A stretch of 64,000 bases of DNA from assembly GCA_964592425.1 (NCBI GenBank), contig CAZQCG010000018.1:24196-88195 (forward strand), written 5' to 3'. Made by a program: the position numbers and the translations under genes. This DNA is from Viridilinea sp964592425 (GTDB lineage: Bacteria; Chloroflexota; Chloroflexia; Chloroflexales; Chloroflexaceae). Below, piece by piece: positions 14,553-24,375 of the stretch (the first letter of the stretch is position 1; each line of letters opens with the position of its first letter). Below the pieces are notes generated by a model. That model saw only the letters and a program-made list of their open reading frames with translations. It did not search any database and was not told where the DNA came from.

Positions 14553-16256
14553 ATGCATAACTATGCTGGCAGTCGTACCATCACCGCCGGGCTGGTGGCC
14601 CTGGTACCCCTGCTCTTTTTGCTGATCTTCTTCCTGCTGCCCCTGGGCGCTGTTCTGCGCCTGAGCTTCGCCGCTGGGCCGGGGGGGGCGCTGGCGGCGC
14701 TGGCTGACGGCTACTACCTGCGCTTGATCGGCTTTACCCTCGGCCAGGCGGCCCTTTCGACTGCGCTGACGCTGGCGCTGGGCCTGCCGGGGGCTTATGT
14801 CTTTGCGCGCTATGATTTTCCGGGGCGCAGCCTGGTGCGCGCGCTGGCCGGGGTGCCCTTTGTGATGCCGACGGTGGTGGTGGCGGTGGCCTTTGGGGCG
14901 CTGCTTGGCCCGCGTGGCCTATTAAGCCAGGCGCTGGTGGCCCTTGGACGGGAGCCGCTACGCCTGAGCAATGGCCTGGGGTTGGTGCTGCTGGCTCATG
15001 TCTTCTACAACTATACGGTGGTATTGCGGCTGGTGGGTGGCTTCTGGGCTGGCCTCGACCCCCGCCTGGGCCAGGCGGCCACGATGCTTGGTGCCAGCCG
15101 CCGCCGGGTCTGGTGGACGGTTACACTGCCGCTCTTGCTGCCAGCAGTTGGTGCGGCGGCCCTGCTGGTCTTTCTCTTCACCTTTACCAGCTTCGGAGTG
15201 ATTGTCATTCTGGGTGGCTCACGTATGGCGACGATTGAGGTGGAGATCTACCGCCAGACGGCCCAGCTGTTGCAGCTTGAGGTGGCCGCCAGTCTGGCGC
15301 TGGTACAAATCGGCTTCACCCTGCTGCTCAGCCTGGCCTATACCCGGCTGGCCGGGCGTGCCACGCTACCGCTTGAGCTGCAGCCGCGCCATGCAACGGT
15401 ACGCCGCCCGGCCACCCTCGGCGAGCGGATGCTGGTCGGGGCGAACCTGCTGCTGATACTGCTGCTGATTGGCGTACCTCTGGCGGCCCTGGTGCTGCGC
15501 TCGCTGCAGGCCCCGCCGGGGGCTGAGCAAGCCTTTAGCCTGGCCTTTTACCTGAGCCTGAACGAGAATCGCACTGGCTCGGCCTTCTTTGTGCCGCCGA
15601 TCAGCGCTATGGCCAATTCATTGCGCATTGCCAGCACAACCATGGGTCTGGCCCTGCTGATCGGCCTACCAGCAGCCTACCTGCTGGCCGGTGAGCCACG
15701 GGCGCACTCGGCATCTGGCTCACGGCGCTCCAGACTCTCGGCATGGCTGGACGCGCTCTTTATGCTACCGCTGGGCACCTCGGCGGCGACACTGGGCCTG
15801 GGCTACAGTGTGGGCCTGGCCAGCCTGGGGTTAGGAGGGCTGCGGACTTCGCCCTGGCTGATCCCGCTGGTGCATACGCTGGTGGCACTGCCCTTTGTGG
15901 TGCGGGTGCTCTTGCCGGTGCTACGGGCTCGCACGCCAAGCCAGCGCGAAGTGGCCGCCCTGCTCGGGGCTACGCCGCTCAAGGCCTGGCTGCGCATCGA
16001 GTTACCGCAGATCGCCCCGGCCATAGCGACCGGGGCGATCTTCGCTTTTACCGTCTCGCTCGGCGAATTTGGGGCGACCGTACTGCTGGCCCGCCCCGAG
16101 GCACCCACCCTGCCGGTGATGATCTTCCGCTTGCTCGGCCAACCTGGGGCCTTCAACTACGGGCAGGCCCTGGCGCTGAGCACACTGCTGATGCTGATCA
16201 CCGCCGCTGGCTTTCTGCTGCTGGAGCGGCTGCGCCCGGCAGGGGGAGAGTTTTAG
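14553..16256 (+). CDS. thiP: Thiamine ABC transporter permease
   Basis: A 567-residue double permease with about 12 membrane segments. It has two copies of the binding-protein-dependent inner-membrane domain, each ending in an EAA-type loop (MLGASRRRVWWTVTLPLLLPA and LLGATPLKAWLRIELPQIAP). This two-domain layout is typical of ThiP. ATG 14553 follows thiB by 28 nt. No ATPase (ThiQ) gene follows; the next gene is on the other strand, so the ATP-binding subunit must be encoded elsewhere or shared with another transporter. Confidence 0.9.
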   Translation: MHNYAGSRTITAGLVALVPLLFLLIFFLLPLGAVLRLSFAAGPGGALAALADGYYLRLIGFTLGQAALSTALTLALGLPGAYVFARYDFPGRSLVRALAGVPFVMPTVVVAVAFGALLGPRGLLSQALVALGREPLRLSNGLGLVLLAHVFYNYTVVLRLVGGFWAGLDPRLGQAATMLGASRRRVWWTVTLPLLLPAVGAAALLVFLFTFTSFGVIVILGGSRMATIEVEIYRQTAQLLQLEVAASLALVQIGFTLLLSLAYTRLAGRATLPLELQPRHATVRRPATLGERMLVGANLLLILLLIGVPLAALVLRSLQAPPGAEQAFSLAFYLSLNENRTGSAFFVPPISAMANSLRIASTTMGLALLIGLPAAYLLAGEPRAHSASGSRRSRLSAWLDALFMLPLGTSAATLGLGYSVGLASLGLGGLRTSPWLIPLVHTLVALPFVVRVLLPVLRARTPSQREVAALLGATPLKAWLRIELPQIAPAIATGAIFAFTVSLGEFGATVLLARPEAPTLPVMIFRLLGQPGAFNYGQALALSTLLMLITAAGFLLLERLRPAGGEF

Positions 16257-16268
16257 CAGGTCTTGCCT

Positions 16269-17945
16269 CTACACGACCGTCGTGGTCTCCTGATAAACGC
16301 CGAAGGTCTCGCGCAGGACATCGCACATCTCGCCGATGGTGCAGTAGGCGCGCACGCAGTTGAGGATGGCGGGCATCGTATTCACATCACCCAGCGAGGC
16401 GGCGCGCAACTCGGCCAGGCGCTGCTGGGCCAGGTTATTGTCGCGCTCGCGGCGCACCCGGTTGAGGCGCTCGATCTGCTTGCGCTCACCCTCGGGATCC
16501 ATCGCCAGGAGGGGGATCTCGAGCGGTGTCTTAACAGTGTAGGCGTTCACACCAATGACTTCACGCTCACCGCCGTCGATCTCCTGCTGGTAGCGGTAGG
16601 CGGCGTCGGCGATCTCCTTCTGGAAGTAGCCGTTACGGATGGCCGGAATCACGCCACCCTGATCGTAGATCGTTGTGAAGATGGCGTTGGTCTCGCACTC
16701 CATCCGGTCGGTCAGGGCCTCAACGAAGTAGCTACCGCCGAGCGGGTCAACCGTATTGGTGACGCCACTCTCACAGGCGATCACCTGCTGGGTGCGCAGA
16801 GCAATCGTCACAGCCTTCTCGCTGGGCAGGGCCAGGGCCTCGTCCATCGAGTTGGTATGCAGGCTCTGTGTGCCACCAAGCACGGCAGCGAGGGCCTGAA
16901 CGGCTGTGCGGACAATATTCACCTCGGGCTGCTGGGCCGTTAGTGAGCATCCAGCAGTCTGGGTATGGAAACGCAGCCACCACGAGCGCTCCTGCTTAGC
17001 ACCGTAGGTCTCGCGCATCAGGCGCGCCCAGATGCGACGGGCCGCACGGTACTTGGCGATCTCCTCGAAGAAGTCGTTATGGGCATTGAAGAAGAAGGAG
17101 ATGCGCGGCGCAAAGTCATCGACGTCGAGGCCACGGGCGATGCTGGCCTCAACATAGGCCCGCCCATCAGCCAGGGTGAAGGCCAACTCCTGCACAGCGG
17201 TGGCGCCGGCCTCGCGGATGTGGTAGCCACTAACGCTGACGGGGTTCCACTGCGGCACATACTTGCTGCCGAACTCGATCGTATCGACCACCAGGCGCAT
17301 GCTCGGCTCAGGCGGGAAGATATACTCGTTCTGCGCAATATACTCCTTCAGGATGTCGTTCTGGGTCGTGCCGCGCAGCTTTGTCCAGGGGATGCCGCGC
17401 TGTTCAGCTACCACCAGATACATCGCCCAGACCATAGCGGCTGGCGAGTTGATCGTCATGGAGGTCGAGACCTGGTCGAGGGGGATGCCATCGAGCAGCA
17501 CCTCCATATCGGCCAGGGAGGCGACGGCCACACCGCATTTGCCAAACTCGCCCTCGACCAGGGGGTGATCGGTATCACGACCATAGAGCGTGGGCATATC
17601 AAAAGCAATCGAAAGGCCGGTCTGACCCTGGCTGAGCAGATATTTAAAGCGCTCGTTGGTCTCCTCGGCGGTGCCGAAGCCAGCGAACATGCGCATCGTC
17701 CAGACCTTGCCACGGTAGCCGGTGGGATGCACGCCGCGGGTATAGGGATACTGGCCGGGATTGCCAAGGTCGCGCAGGTACTCCTGATCGGCCCCATCAA
17801 GCGGCGTGTAGAGTCGCTCAACCGGGGCACTACTGGTGGTCATAAAGCGCGTATCGCGCTCCGGTGTTCGCTCCAGGGCCGGTTGAAGTACCTGCTTTTC
17901 CCACACTTCATGGGCGGCCTGGATTGGCTCTTTGGGCTCAAACAT
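16269..17945 (-). CDS. Methylmalonyl-CoA mutase, catalytic (large) subunit
   Basis: A 558-residue acyl-CoA mutase catalytic chain without the C-terminal B12-binding domain, so a separate cobalamin-binding small subunit is expected elsewhere. The TIM-barrel segments are clear: YPYTRGVHPTGYRG, MRMFAGFGTAEETNERFKYL, LSIAFDMPTLYGRDTDHP, and later FHTQTAGCSLTAQQPEVN and GGTQSLHTNSMDEALALPSE. It interconverts methylmalonyl-CoA and succinyl-CoA by a radical mechanism; in Chloroflexus-type bacteria this step belongs to the 3-hydroxypropionate cycle and propionate metabolism. GGAGGAAGG precedes ATG 17945. Relatives acting on isobutyryl- or ethylmalonyl-CoA cannot be fully excluded. Confidence 0.92.
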   Translation of the reverse strand: MFEPKEPIQAAHEVWEKQVLQPALERTPERDTRFMTTSSAPVERLYTPLDGADQEYLRDLGNPGQYPYTRGVHPTGYRGKVWTMRMFAGFGTAEETNERFKYLLSQGQTGLSIAFDMPTLYGRDTDHPLVEGEFGKCGVAVASLADMEVLLDGIPLDQVSTSMTINSPAAMVWAMYLVVAEQRGIPWTKLRGTTQNDILKEYIAQNEYIFPPEPSMRLVVDTIEFGSKYVPQWNPVSVSGYHIREAGATAVQELAFTLADGRAYVEASIARGLDVDDFAPRISFFFNAHNDFFEEIAKYRAARRIWARLMRETYGAKQERSWWLRFHTQTAGCSLTAQQPEVNIVRTAVQALAAVLGGTQSLHTNSMDEALALPSEKAVTIALRTQQVIACESGVTNTVDPLGGSYFVEALTDRMECETNAIFTTIYDQGGVIPAIRNGYFQKEIADAAYRYQQEIDGGEREVIGVNAYTVKTPLEIPLLAMDPEGERKQIERLNRVRRERDNNLAQQRLAELRAASLGDVNTMPAILNCVRAYCTIGEMCDVLRETFGVYQETTTVV

Positions 17946-17985
17946 CTACCTTCCTCCACGCTGATTGCTCCTATGTGTCGGGAGC

Positions 17986-18651
17986 TTATTGTAGCACAAC
18001 GGCCCGTGCGGCGGGGGCCAGCGAGCGAGCGAGCGCAACCGCACGTACCTCATGTGCGCCTGCACCACGCAGGGCTTCGGCACAGGCCGAGAGGGTCGCC
18101 CCGGTGGTCAGGACATCGTCAACCAGTAGCGGGCGCACGGGCGGGTGCCCCGGCCCGCACCAGAGGAAGGCCCCGGCGACGTTGGTCTGGCGATCACGGC
18201 GACCAAGCTGGGCCTGGTGGCCGGTCGCCCGCTCGCGCACCAGGCCCTGGCTACAGACGGGCAGCTGCCAGTGTTGACCGAGGCGACGGGCAAGCTCCTC
18301 GGCCTGGTTGAAGCCCCGTTCGGCCAGACGCTCGGCGTGGAGCGGCACGGGCACCAGGGCATCGGCGGGCAGCGGCGGCAGAGCCATGCTCAGGCGGTCG
18401 GCCAGGGCGTAGGCCACGCGCCGGCGCCGCTGGTATTTCAGGGCATGGATGGCCCGGCGCACTTCGGGGCCGTAGAGCCATGCCACCGCCACGGCGTCAA
18501 GATCGGCAGGGGGCGGCGCTGGTGGGTAAGGCTGGAGCCGTCCACCACAGCGCGGGCAGAGCAGCCCACCCGCGCCGCCACAGACGACACAGCGATCAGG
18601 GAAGAGCAGATCGAGCAGGCCGTTGAGCAAACTGGAGAGCAGCATCGTCAT
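17986..18651 (-). CDS. comF: ComF-family phosphoribosyltransferase-like protein
   Basis: A 221-residue ComF homologue. The N-terminus has a zinc-ribbon Cys pattern (CVVCGGAGGLLCPRCGG); the middle has KYQRRRRVAYALA and PVPLHAERLAERGFNQAEELAR; the C-terminal PRPP-loop is PLLVDDVLTTGATLSAC. ComF proteins act in DNA uptake and recombination in competent bacteria. It lies 50 nt after the large membrane protein gene and 40 nt before the mutase gene. ATG 18651 is used; ATG 18645 is an alternative. Confidence 0.92.
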   Translation of the reverse strand: MTMLLSSLLNGLLDLLFPDRCVVCGGAGGLLCPRCGGRLQPYPPAPPPADLDAVAVAWLYGPEVRRAIHALKYQRRRRVAYALADRLSMALPPLPADALVPVPLHAERLAERGFNQAEELARRLGQHWQLPVCSQGLVRERATGHQAQLGRRDRQTNVAGAFLWCGPGHPPVRPLLVDDVLTTGATLSACAEALRGAGAHEVRAVALARSLAPAARAVVLQ

Positions 18652-18701
18652 TCTGAGGGATACGTTGGTTAGTGAGACGAGGTTTCAGCAGGATCACACG
18701 G

Positions 18702-21700
18702 TTATGCCCAGTGCTGCAAACGAGCGGCCCAGGCGCGCCCGGCACGGGCCAGGCGTTCGTGATGGCGTTCGAGGAGTACGTAGGCTGCCACCATCAGCAG
18801 GCCGACCACGCCCAGCAAGCCCCACTGGTTGGCCAGGCGCAGTGTGTCCAGACTCATCCAGAGCACCGCAGCGACGAAGCAGGCGACGCCGCCGCCAAAG
18901 GGCACCCGCAGCCGCGCCAGCAGGCCGTAGGCGGCAACGGCCAGCGCCTCAGCCAGCAGAATCAGATTGGCGAGTAGGGTCTGCTCGCTGCGGAATACCT
19001 CGCTAAAGCTGATCCCCAGCAGCATACCGATGGCCGCTGTCTCGATTAGCTGCGAGGCCTGGCGGCGGCCCTGGTAGCGCCGCAGGCCATCGGCCAGGAC
19101 GAGCAGGTAGCTGCCAGCCGGTAGGGCATACCAGCGCGGATCGCGCAGGCCCCAATCGGCAAGCTGGCAGAGCCCCGCGCCGAGTAAGACGACCCCGGAC
19201 AGGTAGGCATAGCGTAGCCGGCGCTCACGCACGGCGAGGGTAGCCAGGAGCAGGCCGAGGTTAGCCAGGGCGAAGGTCAGGGCGGGCAACGGGCCGCCGT
19301 CGATGGCATACGTGCCGATCACGAGCGTCACGAGCAGGCTTGCGGCGAGTGCGCCGTAGCTGCTGACCCGCTGCCATTGCCATGGTAGGCCGCCCAGCAG
19401 CCTGAGACCCCAGCCGAGCAGGACGAGGCCCAGCAGGCCCGGCCCGAGCCAGGCCATGGCCCAGCTTGCACTGAGCCCGGCAGTCAGCAGGCCGAGCCAG
19501 GCGCTGAGCAGGCCCAGCCCAAGGGCTGCCCAGGCTGGTGCTTCATATTGCTCGATCCAGCTGAGCAGGAGCAGCAGGCCGGCAAAGAGGCCCGCAACCA
19601 CGGCCAGCTCAGCCCGCTCGGGCAAGGCCAGCACGAGGGTGCCGACGGCACCGACTGCAGCGGCGAGGTAGCCCCAGCCGCCAGCCTGGCCAACGCGGGT
19701 GCGCTTTCGGCGTAGCCAGGCGCTGAGCAGAGCCTGGATCGAGATCGCGCTGGCCAGGAGCGGCGCAGACCCAAAGGATCGATCAGCCGGCACAAGCCAG
19801 AGATAGGCGTTGAAGAGGGCGAGATCGCTGGCGAGCCATGCGGCGGCGGCGAGCCAGGCCAGCCGGTAGCGCCAGAGGGCGGCTGTACAGAGTAGCGCCA
19901 CGGCCCCCCAGGTCAGGCTGAGGTGCACCGGCATCGAGCCAGCCGCCAGTGGGGCGAGGGGCAGCAGCAGCAGGGCGCTATGTTCGTAGGGGCGGGCGTA
20001 GACGAGGCTCCGGTAACGGAGGGCCTGGCCAAACAGCGCCAGGCTCAAACTCAGCCCACAGATCAGCAGGCCCAGGTCACCCGGGGCAGGCTGCCAGCCG
20101 CTGAAAAAGCCCTGGCTGGCAGCGAGCAGGCCCGCGCCAGCCAGCAAGCCCGCCGCAGGGTAGCCCAGCACAGGGCGGGGCCAGAGGGCGCTGTGCAGGC
20201 CCAGCAGCCCGGCCAACAGCAGGTAGACCATTACGGCCAGCCCGTCGCGGCTGCCGAGTAGCAGGATGCTGCTGCTTGCGGCCAGCAGACCCCAGATCGT
20301 TGACCAACCGATGGCGGGCCAGGCCCAGGCCGCGAGCGGCGTGCCCCGCAGGCGTTTTCCGGCCAGGCTGGCGAGGACAGCCAGGGCGGTTGACGCCAGG
20401 ACGAAGCAGGCCATGCGCTGATCCGCCGGGACGAGGCGTTGCAGACCCAGCTGCAGCCAGGCCGCCGCCGCACCCAGGCTCAGCGCGGCCCAGAAGCGGC
20501 TGGGCCGCAAGCCAGCCTGCAGCCCAGCGATCAGCGCCAGCAGCAGGGCACTTCCCAGACGGGTGGTTGAGTCGAGCAGGGCATAGCCGCCCGCAACCAC
20601 CATCACCGCCAGAGCGAGCAGGCGCAGGCTGCGGGCGTAGTGCCAGCGGAGCCGCCCGGGCCACCAGGCCGCACCGACAAAGAAGAGGGCTGCGAGGGGC
20701 AGCAGCCACTGGGCAATGGCACCAGGACTGCTCAGCCACAGGCTGAGCATCACCCCAAGCCAGCCGCAGAGCAGGGCCGCCGCGCTGAAGAGGCCACTGG
20801 CGGCATAGAGCAGCGCCTCATTGCCAAGCCAGGCCAGGTGCCCACGCTCGAAGCATAGCACCACGCCCAGGCTGAGCAAGATCAGCAGGGGTATGACCAG
20901 GCGGACAGTTGCGGGATCATGCAGAGTTGGCGGCAGGGTGAAGAGGGCGAGCAAGAGCGCCCCGGCGAAGAGTGGCGCAACTGCGGGGCGCAGCGCTTGA
21001 GCCAGCCAGCCGGACAGCAACAGGTAGAGCAGCGCCGTAACGGACAGGCTCAGGATCAGCATCGTCGAAGGGATACCTGCCCCAATCTGCACAACCACCA
21101 GAGCCAGGGGTGGCAGACTCAGGGCCAGCCAGAGCCAGGGGGGCTGCCGCTCCATGTGATAGATCATGCCGGCGTAGAGCGTGCCACAGGTAAGGGCGGC
21201 GGTCAGGGGATAGGCGACATCCGGGAAAGCGAGCATGAGCAGGGCCGGGCTCAGCCCGAGCAGCAGCAGAGGCCCGGCCACCAGCGTCACCCAACGCAGC
21301 CCTTCAGCCAGGGCATGTGCGCCCGCAGCACGCAGGCGTTGCACCAGCAGCGGCATCGCTGCCAGCAGCAGCAACTGCGGCACAGGCTGCCATGCCAGGC
21401 TGAGCAGCGTGAGTGAGGCGGGCAGCGTGCCAAGCGCGGCGATGAGGGTCGCAGCGGCGAAGCAGGCCCGACGGGTATGCCAGCTCATCAGCAGGTAGAC
21501 CCAGAGACTCAGCCAGCCGGTCAACTGCCAGGTTGAACGCAAGTTGAGATCAAGCATGCCGGGGCGAGCGAGAGCCAGGCCAAGCACGGGGATCAGCAGA
21601 GCGGCAAGCAGCTGCAGGTTCTGCCCGGCAGCGCCAAGGTCAGGCCGGCGCTGTAGCCACTCACCCAGCGCCCAGAGCACCCCAATTGTGCCGCCCAGTA

Positions 21701-22121
21701 TGGCAAGTTGTAAAACCGGCACCATGCTGGACCAACTAAAGATGACCAGGGTGAGGCTTGATATGAGCAGCAAAAAGCTGCCGAGGAAGAGGAGGGTGCG
21801 GCGAGTACCGCGCGCCAGCAGTGCCGCGACGAGCGATGGGGGCGCCATCCGCGGGGTGACGGTGGAGGCCGGGCCTGTTGGGGCCGGCGATGGAGGAGGG
21901 GCGGCTGCCGCAGGTGCAGCGTGGGTCGTGAATGTAGCCGTGTCCGGTGGAGGCGACGAGGACGTAGAGGTGATCTGGAGCGAGTCTGCACCTGGGGTCT
22001 CAGGCGAAGGTGGACGGAGCGGACTCTGGCGCATCTGGGTGAAGAGCAGAGCAAAGATGCCGCCAATCAACAGGGCAAGCAGCAGCACACCGGCGAGGAA
22101 GATCGTCAGCAAGGCGTCCAC
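18702..22121 (-). CDS. Very large polytopic membrane protein of unknown function
   Basis: A 1139-residue protein made almost entirely of Leu/Ala/Trp-rich hydrophobic segments, probably more than 30 membrane spans. It has one N-terminal anchor (about 5-27), then a ~75-residue Ser/Pro/Thr/Ala-rich low-complexity region, then the long polytopic part. I see no catalytic motif; it recalls DUF2157/DUF2339-type membrane proteins but I cannot assign it. GTG 22121 is chosen because GGAGG is 5 nt upstream; GTG 22133 is also in frame. A terminator separates it from the gene before it, and ComF follows on the same strand. Confidence 0.8.
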   Translation of the reverse strand: MDALLTIFLAGVLLLALLIGGIFALLFTQMRQSPLRPPSPETPGADSLQITSTSSSPPPDTATFTTHAAPAAAAPPPSPAPTGPASTVTPRMAPPSLVAALLARGTRRTLLFLGSFLLLISSLTLVIFSWSSMVPVLQLAILGGTIGVLWALGEWLQRRPDLGAAGQNLQLLAALLIPVLGLALARPGMLDLNLRSTWQLTGWLSLWVYLLMSWHTRRACFAAATLIAALGTLPASLTLLSLAWQPVPQLLLLAAMPLLVQRLRAAGAHALAEGLRWVTLVAGPLLLLGLSPALLMLAFPDVAYPLTAALTCGTLYAGMIYHMERQPPWLWLALSLPPLALVVVQIGAGIPSTMLILSLSVTALLYLLLSGWLAQALRPAVAPLFAGALLLALFTLPPTLHDPATVRLVIPLLILLSLGVVLCFERGHLAWLGNEALLYAASGLFSAAALLCGWLGVMLSLWLSSPGAIAQWLLPLAALFFVGAAWWPGRLRWHYARSLRLLALAVMVVAGGYALLDSTTRLGSALLLALIAGLQAGLRPSRFWAALSLGAAAAWLQLGLQRLVPADQRMACFVLASTALAVLASLAGKRLRGTPLAAWAWPAIGWSTIWGLLAASSSILLLGSRDGLAVMVYLLLAGLLGLHSALWPRPVLGYPAAGLLAGAGLLAASQGFFSGWQPAPGDLGLLICGLSLSLALFGQALRYRSLVYARPYEHSALLLLPLAPLAAGSMPVHLSLTWGAVALLCTAALWRYRLAWLAAAAWLASDLALFNAYLWLVPADRSFGSAPLLASAISIQALLSAWLRRKRTRVGQAGGWGYLAAAVGAVGTLVLALPERAELAVVAGLFAGLLLLLSWIEQYEAPAWAALGLGLLSAWLGLLTAGLSASWAMAWLGPGLLGLVLLGWGLRLLGGLPWQWQRVSSYGALAASLLVTLVIGTYAIDGGPLPALTFALANLGLLLATLAVRERRLRYAYLSGVVLLGAGLCQLADWGLRDPRWYALPAGSYLLVLADGLRRYQGRRQASQLIETAAIGMLLGISFSEVFRSEQTLLANLILLAEALAVAAYGLLARLRVPFGGGVACFVAAVLWMSLDTLRLANQWGLLGVVGLLMVAAYVLLERHHERLARAGRAWAARLQHWA

Positions 22122-22146
22122 TGTGGCCTCCACCTGGATAATAAAG

Positions 22147-22174
22147 ACGCTCAGACCCCTGGGGGTCTGAGCGT
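22147..22174 (-). terminator. Intrinsic terminator of the lamin-tail protein gene
   Basis: ACGCTCAGACCCC (22147-22159) is complementary to GGGGTCTGAGCGT (22162-22174), a 13-bp near-perfect stem. On the minus strand it is followed by TCTTTATT. It lies between the stop at 22233 and the start of the large membrane protein gene. Confidence 0.85.
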
Positions 22175-22232
22175 ACTCTACAGGCTTGGCCAGCCGATCA
22201 GGGTGACAGCTGCGTCGCAGCCAGGTTGCCGT

Positions 22233-23270
22233 TCAGTCGCGCCAGTAGCTCACTAGCTGGCCATTCTGGTTGTAGAGCGCCCCATCATCACGCTCCTGGT
22301 TATTCCAGATCAGCCCCTCAGGGCCGGGGAAGGTTCGGCTCTCACCGGGGTTGAGTGTACCAGCGATCGGGTGCTGCTGGTTGCCCTTGATGCTACACAT
22401 AATCCAGCCATCCAGGCGCACCTGGGCGGGACTGATATTCTGGAGGGTGACCGTCTCGGCGGCTTTATCGATGGCGATAATGCGCACGGGGTAGTTGGGG
22501 GCCAGCTCAGCGTTCGGATCGGCCTGGCAGTTATTATAGCTCGGTGCGGGAAGGGCCGGTGTTGGGGCTGCGGTGGGCGAAGGGATAGGGGCCGGTGCGG
22601 GCACCGGCGTCGGGGTAAGGGTTGGCGCGGGGGTCGCAGGTGTGCCAGGTACGGGTATGCTGGTGGGCGCGGGGGCTACCGGCATCAACTGGCGGCCGAG
22701 GTGGCTGATCAGCACGCGCTGACCGGGAGGCATGTCCGGCCAGTACTCGAAGCGGGCTCGCTCGAAGTACTGTACCGTATGCCAGTTCCCGTTGGCAAGC
22801 ACCTCGTCAATCTCCTCGCTGATCGGATAGCCAAAGATACGCTCGGCACCGTGCGTCTCCCAGATCGTTTTGAAACCGTACTGGATACTATGTTGAGTCT
22901 CAGCGATATAGCGCCGGTCGGCAGTCGACTCGAAGGGCGGTACCTTGGGAAAGATACGCTGGGAGGTCAATTCGAGGCCAAGGTTGCCCAGCTCGATGCG
23001 GGGCTGGCTGCCGCCCTCAGCTAGCTCGAAACGGGCCCGCTCGAACCACTGCACCAGGCGACCGCCGGACTGCACTTCCTCACTGATCGGATAGCCGAAG
23101 GTCGTAAGATCGCCATTGGCCTCCCAGAAGACGCGGAAAGCCCCACGTAGCGTATGGCCCGTTTCAGGGAAAGTGCGCACATTCTCCTGTGCTTGCGCGG
23201 CAGGCAACGCCCAGAGCAGCAGCGCCAGGGCAAGCAGGGCACTGATCGACGTAAAGCGGCGACCTAGCAC
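22233..23270 (-). CDS. Secreted protein with FGYPISEE-type repeats and a C-terminal lamin-tail domain
   Basis: A 345-residue exported protein. A signal peptide (about 1-28, ending AAQAQ) is followed by two copies of a module containing FGYPISEE and a later QWFERARFE/QYFERARFE. Each module looks like the short extracellular repeats seen in Chloroflexota surface proteins. A Pro/Thr/Ala-rich linker (about 200-245) leads to a lamin-tail-like beta-sandwich: VTLQNISPAQVRLDGWIMCS...NPGESRTF. It is probably a surface-adhesion or matrix protein. GTG 23270 is chosen for the purine-rich AAAGGGGG just upstream. It is transcribed alone and ends in an intrinsic terminator. Confidence 0.8.
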   Translation of the reverse strand: MLGRRFTSISALLALALLLWALPAAQAQENVRTFPETGHTLRGAFRVFWEANGDLTTFGYPISEEVQSGGRLVQWFERARFELAEGGSQPRIELGNLGLELTSQRIFPKVPPFESTADRRYIAETQHSIQYGFKTIWETHGAERIFGYPISEEIDEVLANGNWHTVQYFERARFEYWPDMPPGQRVLISHLGRQLMPVAPAPTSIPVPGTPATPAPTLTPTPVPAPAPIPSPTAAPTPALPAPSYNNCQADPNAELAPNYPVRIIAIDKAAETVTLQNISPAQVRLDGWIMCSIKGNQQHPIAGTLNPGESRTFPGPEGLIWNNQERDDGALYNQNGQLVSYWRD

Positions 23271-23371
23271 AGAGGGCCCCCTTTCCAATCAGGTGACAAT
23301 GCATGGCAGACAGATTGAGTATAGCACTCTGCGGCAAGCCTTCCGCAGCCGCCATTGTGGAGACAACAACG

Positions 23372-24337
23372 ATGAACGAGACACGTCCAGGCTACGGGCA
23401 AGGGCTGTTGCTGGTAAGCCTGGCGGCGCTGGTGTGGGGCACGATAGGAGTGGCGGTGAGCCTGCTCTACCAACTGGCCGACACCAACTCCTTTTCGGTA
23501 GGCTTCTTGCGGCTGCTGATTGCTGCACCGGCCCTACTCTTCTTCTGCCGGATGCGGGTGGGGCCTGGCTGCTGGCGGGTGAGTCGTAGCCACCTGCTGG
23601 CGATCGGGCTGATCGGGGTTGCCACGGCGACCTATCAGCTCAGCTATTTCGCGGCCATCCCCCGCCTGGGGGTGGCCGCAGCGGTGATGATCAACATCTG
23701 TAGCGCACCGATCATCACGGCAGTCCTGGCTGGCCTGGTGTTGGGCGAACGGCTGGGCCGGGTGACGATCCTGGCCCTGCTGGGGGCAGTGATCGGTACG
23801 GGGCTGCTGGTTGGCGGGATACCGCAGGCCGCTTCGTCCAGTGAACTCTGGATCGGGGCACTCCTGGCCCTGGGGGCTGGCCTGAGCTATAGCCTGGTGG
23901 CTCTGGGCGGGCGCGCCGTGGCCCCCTTCTACCACCCGCTCCAACCAACCGCCCTGGCTTTTACGCTTGGGGCCTTGCTGCTGCTGCCCCCGGCCCTTGC
24001 CAGTGGCCTGGTGCTCGACTACCCGCCCCTCGGCTGGCTGCTGTTGCTCTACCTGGGCCTGGTGCCAACCGCCCTGGCTTATGTCCTCTACCTGCGTGGC
24101 CTCCAGGCCGTCCCGGCAACCGTTGCCGCAACCCTCAGCCTGCTCGAACCACTCGGCTCAACCCTGCTGGCCGTACTGCTGCTCGGTGAACGGCTCAACC
24201 TGCGGGGGATGCTTGGGGCGGGCATCTTGCTGGCAAGTATGGCCCTGCTCTACCTGGGCCGCGCCAGTCAGAGGCCCACTGATCAAGCAAGTGGGCTTGC
24301 GCTCGCTCCTCCTAACGAGTCGAACGCCGCACAATAG
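23372..24337 (+). CDS. EamA/DMT-family transporter
   Basis: A 321-residue drug/metabolite-transporter superfamily protein with ten predicted membrane helices in two EamA halves. Signatures are ALVWGTIGVAVSLL near the N-terminus, AAVMINICSAPIITAVLAGLVLGERL closing the first half and AATLSLLEPLGSTLLAVLLLGERL closing the second. Such proteins export amino acids, metabolites or drugs from the inner membrane; the substrate is unknown. ATG 23372 is chosen because GGAGA precedes it and the conserved part starts soon after. Confidence 0.9.
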   Translation: MNETRPGYGQGLLLVSLAALVWGTIGVAVSLLYQLADTNSFSVGFLRLLIAAPALLFFCRMRVGPGCWRVSRSHLLAIGLIGVATATYQLSYFAAIPRLGVAAAVMINICSAPIITAVLAGLVLGERLGRVTILALLGAVIGTGLLVGGIPQAASSSELWIGALLALGAGLSYSLVALGGRAVAPFYHPLQPTALAFTLGALLLLPPALASGLVLDYPPLGWLLLLYLGLVPTALAYVLYLRGLQAVPATVAATLSLLEPLGSTLLAVLLLGERLNLRGMLGAGILLASMALLYLGRASQRPTDQASGLALAPPNESNAAQ

Positions 24338-24375
24338 GCCGTATCTTTGCACAAGATTCGGACAGGGTTGTGCCC

